Made by a program: the position numbers and the translations under genes
Assembly (NCBI GenBank): GCA_030429705.1
Contig: JAUIES010000001.1
Coordinates: 1,612,001 to 1,676,000 of the forward strand
From: Phycisphaerae bacterium
GTDB lineage: Bacteria; Planctomycetota; Phycisphaerae; Phycisphaerales; UBA1924
Direction: 5' to 3'
DNA: 64,000 bases
In this document: piece by piece, positions 34,506 to 42,206 of the stretch
Layout: each line of letters begins with the position of its first letter
Numbering within the stretch: the first letter of the stretch is position 1
The notes under the pieces: model-generated
The model's database searches: none
Told to the model about the DNA's origin: nothing
The model's input: only the letters and a program-made list of their open reading frames with translations

Positions 34506-34892
34506 GAGCAACTCCAGCAGGACCCGGCCAATTCCGGGCGATCTCTGCAGGTGCTCTGCGCGAGCGAGCCGAATCTCTCAGTTGACGAAGCACGATTCAG
34601 ACCGGGCATGCTGATGAGCGGGCTGGACGCTGCCAGATCGGTGATTCGCTGTGGCCCTGATACCGGAGACGATTCTCAAAACACGCCGATTGTCGAGACT
34701 CCCCAGCCACAACCCGCGATCACGGATACAACAACCGCCCTGCCGGATTCTGAAAGCGGTTTATGACCGAATTGAGGGCCTCGATCAGGTCGGTCGATCG
34801 GGCCATGACACGATCATTCAGGCCTGCAACACGAGATGACAGACCTGCAACATCATGTCATCGGCCTGCGACACACCTCGCGAGACCGGCCC
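34506..34892. other. Non-coding stretch upstream of the PEP-CTERM gene
   Basis: No frame with a good start lies here. It holds the three 21-bp-spaced 11-mers at 34821-34873, an associated inverted repeat and the likely promoter region of the PEP-CTERM gene. A plus-strand frame at 34551-34766 is Ser/Thr/Pro-rich, has no ribosome binding site, and is not called. Confidence 0.5.
34821..34873. repeat. Three 11-mers at exact 21-bp spacing
   Basis: RRCCTGCRACA occurs at 34821-34831, 34842-34852 and 34863-34873, each 21 bases apart, i.e. two helical turns, as expected for sites bound on one face of the DNA. A seven-base inverted pair (GATGACA at 34835-34841, TGTCATC at 34856-34862) sits between the copies. 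Lies about 320 bases upstream of the PEP-CTERM gene, and just after the stop of the minus-strand metallo-hydrolase gene. Confidence 0.45.
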
Positions 34893-35555
34893 TCACGGCC
34901 GACCCGCCTCCACCGGCCGCACATACGGGTTGCTCGCCATCTCGTGCCCGATATTGGTCTCCGCTCCGTGCCCAGGATACACCCGCGTTTCGGGCGGCAA
35001 GGTGTACAACTTCTCGCGAATCGACTGAGCAAGCAGTTCGAAACTTGAACCCGGGAAGTCCGTCCGTCCGATCGAACCGGCAAACAGCACATCGCCCACG
35101 ATCACCACCGGCTCGTGATACAACGAAATACTGCCCGGTGAGTGTCCCGGGGTCGAAAGCACCTTCCACGACTGGCCGCACAAATCGAGTTCTTCGCCGC
35201 CCGACACCGTCCGCTCGGGGTCAGGAGCGGTGATGTGCTGCCCGAGCGATGCGGACAAGTTGGCCTGCGGGTCACTCAACCACGACACTTCTGCCGCCGG
35301 CGCGATGATCGGCACCGGTCCGAGGCGTCGCCTCGCTTCCATCACCCCCGCAATGTGGTCAGCGTGGCAGTGCGTCAGCACGATCGCCTCGATCTCGAAT
35401 TCTTCGGCCCGGTCCAGCAAGGCCTCGGGCTCGAACCCGACATCCGCAATCCAGGCCCGCTTCGAATCAGCATCCGGACGCACCAGCATGCAGTTGGTCA
35501 TGAAGGGCCCGAGTGTGAAACACTCGACGATCGGGCTGTTTGTCGCTTTGGTCAT
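34893..35555 (-). CDS. MBL-fold metallo-hydrolase (glyoxalase II-like)
   Basis: Beta-lactamase-fold zinc hydrolase of about 220 aa from the ATG at 35555. Metal motifs: THCHADHIAG (about residues 61-70), GHSPGS, VGDVLFAGSIGRTDFPGSS with metal Asp, and YPGHGAETNIGHE near the C-terminus. The order and the short length match the YcbL/GloB2-type hydroxyacylglutathione hydrolase-like enzymes. The longer frame to 36083 on this strand overlaps the cupin gene on the other strand and is not used. Diverges from that cupin gene over an 87-bp spacer that holds a TAGAAT-like -10 element. Confidence 0.9.
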   Translation of the reverse strand: MTKATNSPIVECFTLGPFMTNCMLVRPDADSKRAWIADVGFEPEALLDRAEEFEIEAIVLTHCHADHIAGVMEARRRLGPVPIIAPAAEVSWLSDPQANLSASLGQHITAPDPERTVSGGEELDLCGQSWKVLSTPGHSPGSISLYHEPVVIVGDVLFAGSIGRTDFPGSSFELLAQSIREKLYTLPPETRVYPGHGAETNIGHEMASNPYVRPVEAGRP

Positions 35556-35642
35556 GCGACAACTGTAGGTAGAATGGACACAGACGCCACCCGAGCCGGC
35601 GATGAAACTCGGCTCATCGAACGCCAAACAAAAAGGGCACCC

Positions 35643-36011
35643 ATGCTCATCCGCAATATCCACGAAACACCCCGCAAACCCATCGACATGCCCGGCGTCG
35701 AAGGTGCGTCCATGGCCGTCATGGTCGGCCGCGAAGACGGCGCCCCAAACTTCGCCCTTCGTCAGATCCAGGTCGAACCGGGTGGTCACACCCCGCACCA
35801 CAGCCACGACTACGAACACGAAGTCTTCGTCGTCGATGGCTCGGGCACCGTCCTGCTCGAAGGCAAAGAGAACCCAATCCGAGCCGGCGATGTCATTCTC
35901 GTCCCCGCCAACGAGGTGCACCAGTTCAAAGCCGCAACCGGACACGCCCTGCATTTTCTGTGCCTTGTGCCCGTTACGCAGAACTGTGGCGACCCCGTCC
36001 CCGGCAGTTAG
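35643..36011 (+). CDS. Single-domain cupin
   Basis: A 122-aa cupin. The metal motif is HTPHHSHDYEHEVFVVDGSG (two His and a Glu) with a second HQF later, near residue 100, the usual double-motif pattern. AAAGGG lies seven bases before the ATG at 35643; the longer frame upstream (from 35142) overlaps the divergent hydrolase and is not used. Cupins of this size act as dioxygenases, isomerases, or binding proteins; no substrate is predictable. It is followed 52 bases later by the helical-repeat membrane protein. Confidence 0.85.
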   Translation: MLIRNIHETPRKPIDMPGVEGASMAVMVGREDGAPNFALRQIQVEPGGHTPHHSHDYEHEVFVVDGSGTVLLEGKENPIRAGDVILVPANEVHQFKAATGHALHFLCLVPVTQNCGDPVPGS

Positions 36012-36063
36012 TCCAGTCTTTTGCGTCACAGACCCGATGACACTTTGAGCAAGGAGCGCACGC

Positions 36064-37005
36064 ATGACAACCGAGACACGCACACCTCCCTACTGGACCA
36101 TCGGGCTGTATGTGATCCTCGCAGCGGCTTCTGGCGCTGCGCTGTTCTTTGGCACCGATGGCGATGACGCAACCATGACCATGATCGGTGGTCTGGGTCT
36201 GGTCATCACCGCATGCCTCGCGCCGATCGGTATTCGCATGGCGGGTCGCAACGACAGCAATGACGGTGATGGTTCGGCCGGCGTGATCGATGCCTTTGAA
36301 CGACTCGCCGAGCAACAAGCCCTCTCTGACGATGCACGCCGCGTGCTCAATCGTTCGCGCGAACGCGAGTTACTGCGTAAAGCGATCGAAGAGGACATTC
36401 GAGCGGAAGACTGGGACGCTGCGATGGTGCTTGTCAAAGAGCTCGCCGAACGGTTCGGCTATCGCAGCGATGCGGAGGAGTTCCGTACGCGCATCGAAAC
36501 CGCACGCTTTCAGACGGTCGAGCGACGCGTTGATGAAGCGATTCGAAAACTCGATGGCATGATCGTCCAACTGCGCTGGGACGATGCCCGCTTTGAAGCC
36601 GCACGCATCAGTCGTCTCTACCCGGATTCGCCGCGCGTCGAAGGGCTGCGCCACCGGGTCGAACAAGCCCGCACCCGGTACAAGGGTGAACTCGAACGCC
36701 GATTCCTGTTGGCAGCAGAACAGAACGAAGTTGATGACGCGCTCGAACTGCTCAAGGAACTCGACAACTACCTCACCGAAGATGAAGCCGAACCTTATCG
36801 CGAAGTCGCCAAAGGTGTCATTGGTCAAGCCCGCGAAAACCTCGGCGTGCAGTTCAAACTCGCCGTCCAGGACCGACAGTGGCACATTGCAGGCGCCGTT
36901 GGAGATCGCATTATCAAAGAGTTCCCTAACTCACGCATGGCACAAGAGATTCGAGAAATCATCGACAGCATCCGCGATCGGGCCGCGGGCGTCGCTTCAG
37001 GTTGA
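36064..37005 (+). CDS. Membrane protein with helical (TPR-like) repeats, unknown function
   Basis: A 313-aa protein: two membrane segments at about residues 12-30 and 37-58 (IGLYVILAAASGAALFFG and MTMIGGLGLVITACLAPIGI), then a long Glu/Arg-rich helical region. Within it pairs such as DWDAAMVLVKELAERFG, LRWDDARFEAARISRLYPDSPRVEGL and VDDALELLKELDN recur at about 34-40 residue steps, as in TPR-like solenoids. No enzymatic motif is visible. AGGAG lies about nine bases before the ATG. It ends two bases before the convergent lspA stop. Confidence 0.75.
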   Translation: MTTETRTPPYWTIGLYVILAAASGAALFFGTDGDDATMTMIGGLGLVITACLAPIGIRMAGRNDSNDGDGSAGVIDAFERLAEQQALSDDARRVLNRSRERELLRKAIEEDIRAEDWDAAMVLVKELAERFGYRSDAEEFRTRIETARFQTVERRVDEAIRKLDGMIVQLRWDDARFEAARISRLYPDSPRVEGLRHRVEQARTRYKGELERRFLLAAEQNEVDDALELLKELDNYLTEDEAEPYREVAKGVIGQARENLGVQFKLAVQDRQWHIAGAVGDRIIKEFPNSRMAQEIREIIDSIRDRAAGVASG

Positions 37006-37007
37006 CT

Positions 37008-37691
37008 TCAGGAATCGCTCGTCGTCGGCTGGTCTTGCGGTGATGCCGCTGCTTGCGCTGTCGCGCTTGCTCGCTCGTGCGGTCTCGACCAGTTCAGGAT
37101 GAGCAAGATCCCAATCCCGACCAGCAGGTAGAGATCGGCGACATTCGAGACATACGGCCAGACCTCGCGCGATCCGCCAGGCCACGACAGACCAAACGGC
37201 AATCGAAGACCCGGCAGCGGATGAATAAAGTCGCGAACGCACGCAAAGGCGAGGCGGTCGTACAGGTTGCCAATCCCCCCCGCAATGATCAGACCGATCG
37301 CAGCGTGTGCCCATCGGTCCTTGCTCTTCGTCCATGCGCCAAAGATCCATCCCGCAAACCCGAGCGCCAGCACCGTAAAACCGACAAAGAACCACCGTTG
37401 ACCGGCTCCCACACCAAAAACCGCACCCGGATTCAGAACGAGCGTGAACTCAAGCAGTCGGGGGATCGCCACGATCGGTGTGTGACGAGGCACAAGTAGA
37501 TCAAGCGAGTCAGAAGCCATCACCGCAGCGCGATCAATCGAAACCGGTGCGTCGGCGACCTTTGCGAATGCCATCGACTTGCTGACCAGATCGATCGCAA
37601 GCCCGATGATCGTGATGGTTGCGAGAACACACCACGCTCGGGCAGACCGGTACGCCGGTTGTTCCTGAGTTGCACCCGCGTCATCTGCCAC
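37008..37691 (-). CDS. lspA: Lipoprotein signal peptidase (signal peptidase II)
   Basis: Aspartic membrane protease that removes the signal peptide from diacylglyceryl-prolipoproteins, acting after Lgt. Four membrane segments. The DxxSK near residue 35 (LAIDLVSKSMAF), VLNPGAVFG, GGIGNLYDRLAF, VRDFI with one catalytic Asp and SNVADLYLLVG with the other are all in order. The 227-aa length is about 60 above E. coli, mainly an insert at residues 45-75 and a polar C-terminal tail. The ATG lies three bases after the stop of the DksA-like gene, so the two are one transcript. Confidence 0.93.
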   Translation of the reverse strand: MADDAGATQEQPAYRSARAWCVLATITIIGLAIDLVSKSMAFAKVADAPVSIDRAAVMASDSLDLLVPRHTPIVAIPRLLEFTLVLNPGAVFGVGAGQRWFFVGFTVLALGFAGWIFGAWTKSKDRWAHAAIGLIIAGGIGNLYDRLAFACVRDFIHPLPGLRLPFGLSWPGGSREVWPYVSNVADLYLLVGIGILLILNWSRPHERASATAQAAASPQDQPTTSDS

Positions 37692-37694
37692 GGC

Positions 37695-38822
37695 TTACCA
37701 GTTTCCGTTGAACGAGCGGCGTTCGTGCTCGCGGGCGGCTTCGATCGAATATCGAGCCCACGGGATCTCCTGCAAGCGGGCAGCCTGAATGGGCTTGCCT
37801 GTTAACTCGCAGATCCCGAATCGGCCATCGATGATCCGTTGTAACGCATCATCGATTTCCTTGATCATCCGTCGATCAGCAGCCGCCAGGCCGAGCGACA
37901 ATGTCTGGTCCGCACTGTCAGAACCCTGCTCCGCCATGTGCTGGGGAGTGTTGCTCGATCCGCCGGACCCACTCTGAAGAGCTTCTGATTCCAACTGCGA
38001 AACATCACCAACGAGCGATCGTCGTTTGGCAATCAACATCGCTCGGAACTTGTCAAGCTCCCGCTTTTTGAATGGGCTCTTGGTCACGCTGGCAGCGGCT
38101 TTTTCTTTGGTGGTCTTCCGCTTGGAGACCTTCGGACCTGACGGAATGAGTGGGGCTCGCTTGGGTGTCCCCGGGCCAAGCAACTGCGAACCTGAAGGCC
38201 GCACAATCGCAACGACTTTCTTGCGAGTGCTGCGCATCGTCCGCTTCGGCTTCTCAGGGACAACGGTGATGCCTTTGCGGCCGGACTTTCCGGGTGTCGC
38301 CGTGCCTGTCTTGGATGCAGGTGCAGCCGCTGGTTCGGTATCCACCTTCTTGGTGGTCGTTGTCTTGCTCGCAGCCTTCTTTGATGCGACCTTCTTTGTG
38401 GTGACTTTCTTCGTTGTCACTGACTTCTTGGTCGCGGGCTTCTTCGCCGATTTCTTGGTTGTCGACTTCGACGCACTGACCTTTTTGGTCGCACTCTTCT
38501 TGGCCGCGGTTTTGGCAGTTTTTTTCTTCGCCGACTTCTTGGCGGGTGCCTCGGTCCGTGTCACTTTTTTGCCCGCTGCTGCTTTGGCGGTTTTCTTTGA
38601 TGCCGGCTTCTTAGCACTTTTCTTCGCAGGCGTTTTCTTGGTGGTCCCCTGCGACGCGACCTTCTTGCTCGCGACCTTTTTGGATGCCGGCTTCTTCGTG
38701 GTCGCTTTTTTAGTGGTTTTCTTCGTGGTCTTCTTCGACGACGCAGCGCGTGTGGCAGCTGGCTTCTTGGGCGCAGCCTTCTTGGTCGTCTTGGATCGAG
38801 TTGTCGTTGTCTTTTTGGCCAC
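37695..38822 (-). CDS. DksA/TraR-like protein with histone H1-like lysine tail
   Basis: 375 aa from a GTG start at 38822, with GGAG seven bases upstream. Residues 1-160 consist almost wholly of Lys, Ala, Thr and Ser with KK pairs repeated (AKKS, TKKV, SKKA), like eukaryotic histone H1 C-termini and bacterial H1-like tails (Hc1, AlgP). Residues 160-250 are a basic linker, and 250-375 a DksA/TraR C-terminal domain: coiled-coil-like residues and FGICELTGKPIQAARLQEIP then ARYSIEAAREHE. Only Cys338 of the four zinc cysteines is kept; the others are Thr341, Ser359 and Ala362. It probably binds DNA through the tail and the RNA polymerase channel through the DksA part, by inference. Confidence 0.88.
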   Translation of the reverse strand: MAKKTTTTRSKTTKKAAPKKPAATRAASSKKTTKKTTKKATTKKPASKKVASKKVASQGTTKKTPAKKSAKKPASKKTAKAAAGKKVTRTEAPAKKSAKKKTAKTAAKKSATKKVSASKSTTKKSAKKPATKKSVTTKKVTTKKVASKKAASKTTTTKKVDTEPAAAPASKTGTATPGKSGRKGITVVPEKPKRTMRSTRKKVVAIVRPSGSQLLGPGTPKRAPLIPSGPKVSKRKTTKEKAAASVTKSPFKKRELDKFRAMLIAKRRSLVGDVSQLESEALQSGSGGSSNTPQHMAEQGSDSADQTLSLGLAAADRRMIKEIDDALQRIIDGRFGICELTGKPIQAARLQEIPWARYSIEAAREHERRSFNGNW

Positions 38823-39017
38823 GGGATACTCCGAGGGGCGGCTGGAAACCCGAAAAAATCCCGGTTTCCACGCGGGCAAGGGTATTCACCACCCTTGAAC
38901 GGGTCAAAACCGGGACCAAGATTCGCGTGTCACAGCAGTGTCACATCGTCACTTGTCGTACATTGAGCCTGTTCTTAGGCACAATACACCCTAAACAAGG
39001 GGTAATGTTGTCTTCAT

Positions 39018-40568
39018 CTATTCTTCCACAGGCTCTTCGACCGCCGGAGCAGGAACAACGATCCAGTCACCGTCATCCGCGTTGTATCGACCGGGACGCG
39101 TGTTCCGTGGGTCCTCACCTGCGGCACCACCGTCATCATCGCCGTCGCCACCAAGTGAATACAGCGTCGCCCGCCCGTCAATCACCGCGTAACGCAAAGG
39201 CTCCCCGTCGACAGGATCGAGCGGGAGCGCCGGAATCAAACCCGGCACCAGTTGGTCAAGCGACGCAGGCAGCGCCCCGTTGGTCAACTGCCACCGTCGA
39301 ATCGCAATCGCCGCGATCGTTCCGTCCCGCTGTGTATCGATCAGATCAAGACTGTTGACCGCACGGCTTAGTGCAGGCATGAGCATTGTGATCAGGGCGT
39401 ACCGCATCCGTTCGATCGGGTCAGCGCTGAGCAATTCGATGTCCTGCTCAATCTGTCCCATGGCGCCGTCGCGGTCCCAAGGCCGCTGACTTGCAGCTTC
39501 CTCGAACGCCGTCATGAACGACTCGTACTTGTCGGTCAGGTCTTTCCGCGATGCAGCCATCAACACCATCATGGGCGTGGTCAGGTTCTCGAAACTGCCC
39601 GAGCCCATGCCATCGATGTAATTCAACTGCTTGACACCCTCCATCGTCATATGCCCGTCGCCGTTCCCGTTGTCCGAATAGATGCGTTGCACCATGTCAT
39701 AGAAGAACGCGCGTTCGAGCGTCATGTCAAGATCGATGCGGGTCAGTCCGCCATCGTTGGGGGGGTCAAATCGACCATTGGTCATGAAGGCATCCTGCAA
39801 ACGCGCCAGCCGATCGTCATTAAACTGATCCGGATAGGACTCCATCACGCGTAGCGTGGTCTGGCACGCCAGACTCTCGATTGCAACCTGTACCAGTTGG
39901 CCGATCAATGTGCCCGACTCGCGGCTATGAAAAGCAATGTTCAGCATCGCTTCGATGTTTTCGATACCCCGTTCGGTTTCGTCATTTTCCAAAGCCCGGT
40001 GCGTATCGACGACGAGCGTGCGCACAAAGTTCCGCATGGTGCCGAGTTCGGGCAGCAGCACATTGATCAGCATCGGATTCTCTTCAGCCGGTACGACCGT
40101 GTATTGCCCCCCGTACACTTTGGCTTCCGCTGCTGCAATGTCAGGATCGGGGGTCGAAGTGAGCGCTCGCCCGAGCACGGGCTTGCGAGACGCTTCACGC
40201 ACGAGGTCAAGAATGTGCTGTTCATCTTCGAGCCAGGCGACAGCGTCAGGCCATCGTTCCCACCCAGGGTAGATCGGCCATTGATCACTCAGTTCGTCCG
40301 GTAAACGGTGTTCAAGCTGCAGTAGTTTCGCCTGTTTGTACAGCGGCCAGCCGCGATCCCCCTCGGGCGACGACAAGATCGCTTCGTTCATTTCCGCAGT
40401 AAAGTTGCGCGTGATCTTCGGCTGATCAAACAGCCTGATGCCAAACCACCCGACAATCATGCCGACCACCAGAACCGGTGTCAAAACAAGTGCCGCGCAC
40501 CCACGCCGCCGCCTTTTTCGGCGAGCCACATGCCACTGAGCCGCGTCTTCGGTATTCAAGTTGTTCAT
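39018..40568 (-). CDS. Membrane-anchored protein of unknown function (paralogue A)
   Basis: A 516-aa protein with a basic N-terminus (RRKRRRR), one membrane anchor (about residues 26-48) and a long helical ectodomain. Motifs shared with the next gene upstream are KITRNFTAEMNE, GDRGWPLYKQA, REASRKPVLGRALT, ESYPDQFNDDRLARLQ, RIYSDNGNGDGHMTMEG, TQRDGTIAAIAIRRWQLTNGALPASLDQLVPGLIPALPLDPVDGEPLRYAV, LYSLGGDGDDDGG and DWIVVPAP. The last block, LDPVDGxPLRYxxxxGRxxLYSxGxDGxDDGG, looks like the end of type II secretion pseudopilin-like proteins seen in planctomycetes. No function known. It is the last gene of the minus-strand run, 87 bases after paralogue B. Confidence 0.75.
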   Translation of the reverse strand: MNNLNTEDAAQWHVARRKRRRRGCAALVLTPVLVVGMIVGWFGIRLFDQPKITRNFTAEMNEAILSSPEGDRGWPLYKQAKLLQLEHRLPDELSDQWPIYPGWERWPDAVAWLEDEQHILDLVREASRKPVLGRALTSTPDPDIAAAEAKVYGGQYTVVPAEENPMLINVLLPELGTMRNFVRTLVVDTHRALENDETERGIENIEAMLNIAFHSRESGTLIGQLVQVAIESLACQTTLRVMESYPDQFNDDRLARLQDAFMTNGRFDPPNDGGLTRIDLDMTLERAFFYDMVQRIYSDNGNGDGHMTMEGVKQLNYIDGMGSGSFENLTTPMMVLMAASRKDLTDKYESFMTAFEEAASQRPWDRDGAMGQIEQDIELLSADPIERMRYALITMLMPALSRAVNSLDLIDTQRDGTIAAIAIRRWQLTNGALPASLDQLVPGLIPALPLDPVDGEPLRYAVIDGRATLYSLGGDGDDDGGAAGEDPRNTRPGRYNADDGDWIVVPAPAVEEPVEE

Positions 40569-40655
40569 AAGACCTCCGGTGTTTCAGTTCGTACCTGTGT
40601 TGCCCTGCAATGGTTGCGGGGCATCGAGGTCAAGTTGAAAAAAGGCGATGGATGC

Positions 40656-42185
40656 TCAGGGAGTTTCGTCCGCGAACCAGTCAACTGGGGTCTTTAAAGG
40701 GAAAATGACCCAGTCGCCCTTTCTATTGGGCGGAGCACCTGGATAGACATCACCGCCATCCTCGTTTCTCGTTCCTCCGTTGTCGATGTGATCGGCACTG
40801 ATCGAGTAGAGAACCGGATTCGAGTTAACAACTTTGTATCGCATCGGCTGACCATTGATCGGGTCGAGCGGGAGGTAAGGCAGGAACTCGGGAACGAGAT
40901 CGCCGAGTGCGTCTGGGAATGTGTCATATTTCAAACGGTGGCGATACAGCGCGATGACGGCGATCGTGGCATCGTGCTCTGCATTGAGTTGGTCGGCTGC
41001 GGCGATTGCTTTATACCACCCTGGCGTGAATGTCTCGATCCGAAGGATGCCGGGAACAACCGCCATTATCGAGTGATTCGAGTTCAGCGCATCCACGGAT
41101 GTTTGAAAAGAGTCTGGCCGATTCCACGGGTGTCTGGCCGCGTTTTCGTTCAGGAACGGGACAGCCGACTCAAAGTCGGAAATTATTCGTCTTCGGCTCT
41201 TTGGCCCAAATATGGCGACCAACCGTGAAGTAGACCCCAAGTCTTGAAATACCTGAGCGCCCTCAATTGTGAGGTGCCCGTCACCCTGCCCATCGTCGGA
41301 GTAGGCCCTCTGCAAGATATCTTCGAGTATCACCAACTCCGTGTCAAAAGTGGCCACGAAACGAGCGATACCTTGGGTGGCAGTCGAGTCAAGTTGACCA
41401 TGTACCGTGAATGTCTCTTGTAGCCTAGATAACTGCCCTTCATCGAATTGATCAGGATAGGTCTGGATCGAGAAAAGCAAACTCCGGCTGGCAGCCGAAT
41501 CGAGTGCGATCTGGAACAACTGTTCAGAGAACATATCAAGTTGATTGATTTGCACGGACATGCGTAAGAGAGCTTCGCAATTCTCGATGGCTCGATCCGA
41601 GTCCCCCTGTTCCAGAAATACAATCGATTCCAATTTCAGCGCCTTGGTCATTTCTCGAATCATCGAAAGGTGCGCGAGCGAGGCGCCGAACAGCAACGGA
41701 TTCGCAGATGGCGGTGTAGCTGGTTCATGCTTGTACCAGACTTGAAAGTTTGCCTGGTTCAAGTCCGGGTCGGTTGCGTCTGACAACGGCAGCCCCAAGA
41801 TTGGGCGCTTCGATGCCTCGCGCACAAGTGAGAGGGGCTGTTGCATTTGTTCGACCCACAACACAGCGTCAGACCAGTTCGACCATGTTGCAGTTTTAGG
41901 CCAATTGGCCGCTATGGAGTCCGGAATCGGATGATCAGAGGCGGCCAAGATTGCTTCGCGATAGATCGGCCACCCCTTGTCGTACTCGGGGACACCGACC
42001 ATTTGGGAGTTGTATTCAACAGCGTAGTTACGAGTGATTTTTGGATCCTCCAAGATCCGCACCACCAACACACCCACAGGCAACATCACCACCAGCACCG
42101 CCACCAAAATTACAGCGAGGCAACCAAAGCGCTTTCGTTTGCGGCGAGCGACCTGGCCAGTGTCGCCTGTTACCGGTTTGCTCAT
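40656..42185 (-). CDS. Membrane-anchored protein of unknown function (paralogue B)
   Basis: A 509-aa paralogue of the gene at 39018, with the same layout: basic lead (RRKRKR), one membrane anchor (about residues 22-44), helical ectodomain and the C-terminal LDPINGQPMRYKVV, LYSISADHIDNGG and DWVIFP. Other matches are KITRNYAVEYNSQ, YDKGWPIYREA, ASKRPILGLPLS, QTYPDQFDEGQLSRLQ and RAYSDDGQGDGHLTIEG. Similarity covers the full length, though the middle is divergent, so this is an old tandem duplication. It starts 21 bases after the upstream gluzincin-PDZ gene's stop. In both copies the acidic Asp-Gly tail is conserved. Confidence 0.75.
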   Translation of the reverse strand: MSKPVTGDTGQVARRKRKRFGCLAVILVAVLVVMLPVGVLVVRILEDPKITRNYAVEYNSQMVGVPEYDKGWPIYREAILAASDHPIPDSIAANWPKTATWSNWSDAVLWVEQMQQPLSLVREASKRPILGLPLSDATDPDLNQANFQVWYKHEPATPPSANPLLFGASLAHLSMIREMTKALKLESIVFLEQGDSDRAIENCEALLRMSVQINQLDMFSEQLFQIALDSAASRSLLFSIQTYPDQFDEGQLSRLQETFTVHGQLDSTATQGIARFVATFDTELVILEDILQRAYSDDGQGDGHLTIEGAQVFQDLGSTSRLVAIFGPKSRRRIISDFESAVPFLNENAARHPWNRPDSFQTSVDALNSNHSIMAVVPGILRIETFTPGWYKAIAAADQLNAEHDATIAVIALYRHRLKYDTFPDALGDLVPEFLPYLPLDPINGQPMRYKVVNSNPVLYSISADHIDNGGTRNEDGGDVYPGAPPNRKGDWVIFPLKTPVDWFADETP

Positions 42186-42206
42186 ATGCGTGCTCCTGTC
42201 CGGTGT

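Noticed and set aside
34551-34766. 71-residue plus-strand frame in the 34.5-34.9 kb gap
   Set aside because: No ribosome binding site, Ser/Thr/Pro-rich translation and no similarity to anything recognised.
35142-36011. 289-residue extension of the cupin frame
   Set aside because: The extension is antisense to the metallo-hydrolase; the ATG at 35643 has a ribosome binding site and gives a normal single-domain cupin.
34893-36083. 396-residue extension of the metallo-hydrolase frame
   Set aside because: The extra N-terminal 176 residues lie antisense to a clear cupin gene; the MBL-type start at 35555 gives the family length.
38026-38898. 290-residue hydrophobic plus-strand frame that looks like a membrane protein
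   Set aside because: It is the complement of the Lys-rich tail: AAG/AAA codons read backwards give Phe/Leu/Val-rich sequence. An artefact of the repeat.
38823-39017. Possible promoter upstream of the DksA-like gene
   Set aside because: A TTGACC lies on the minus strand near 38905 but no well-spaced -10 element follows, so no site is called.
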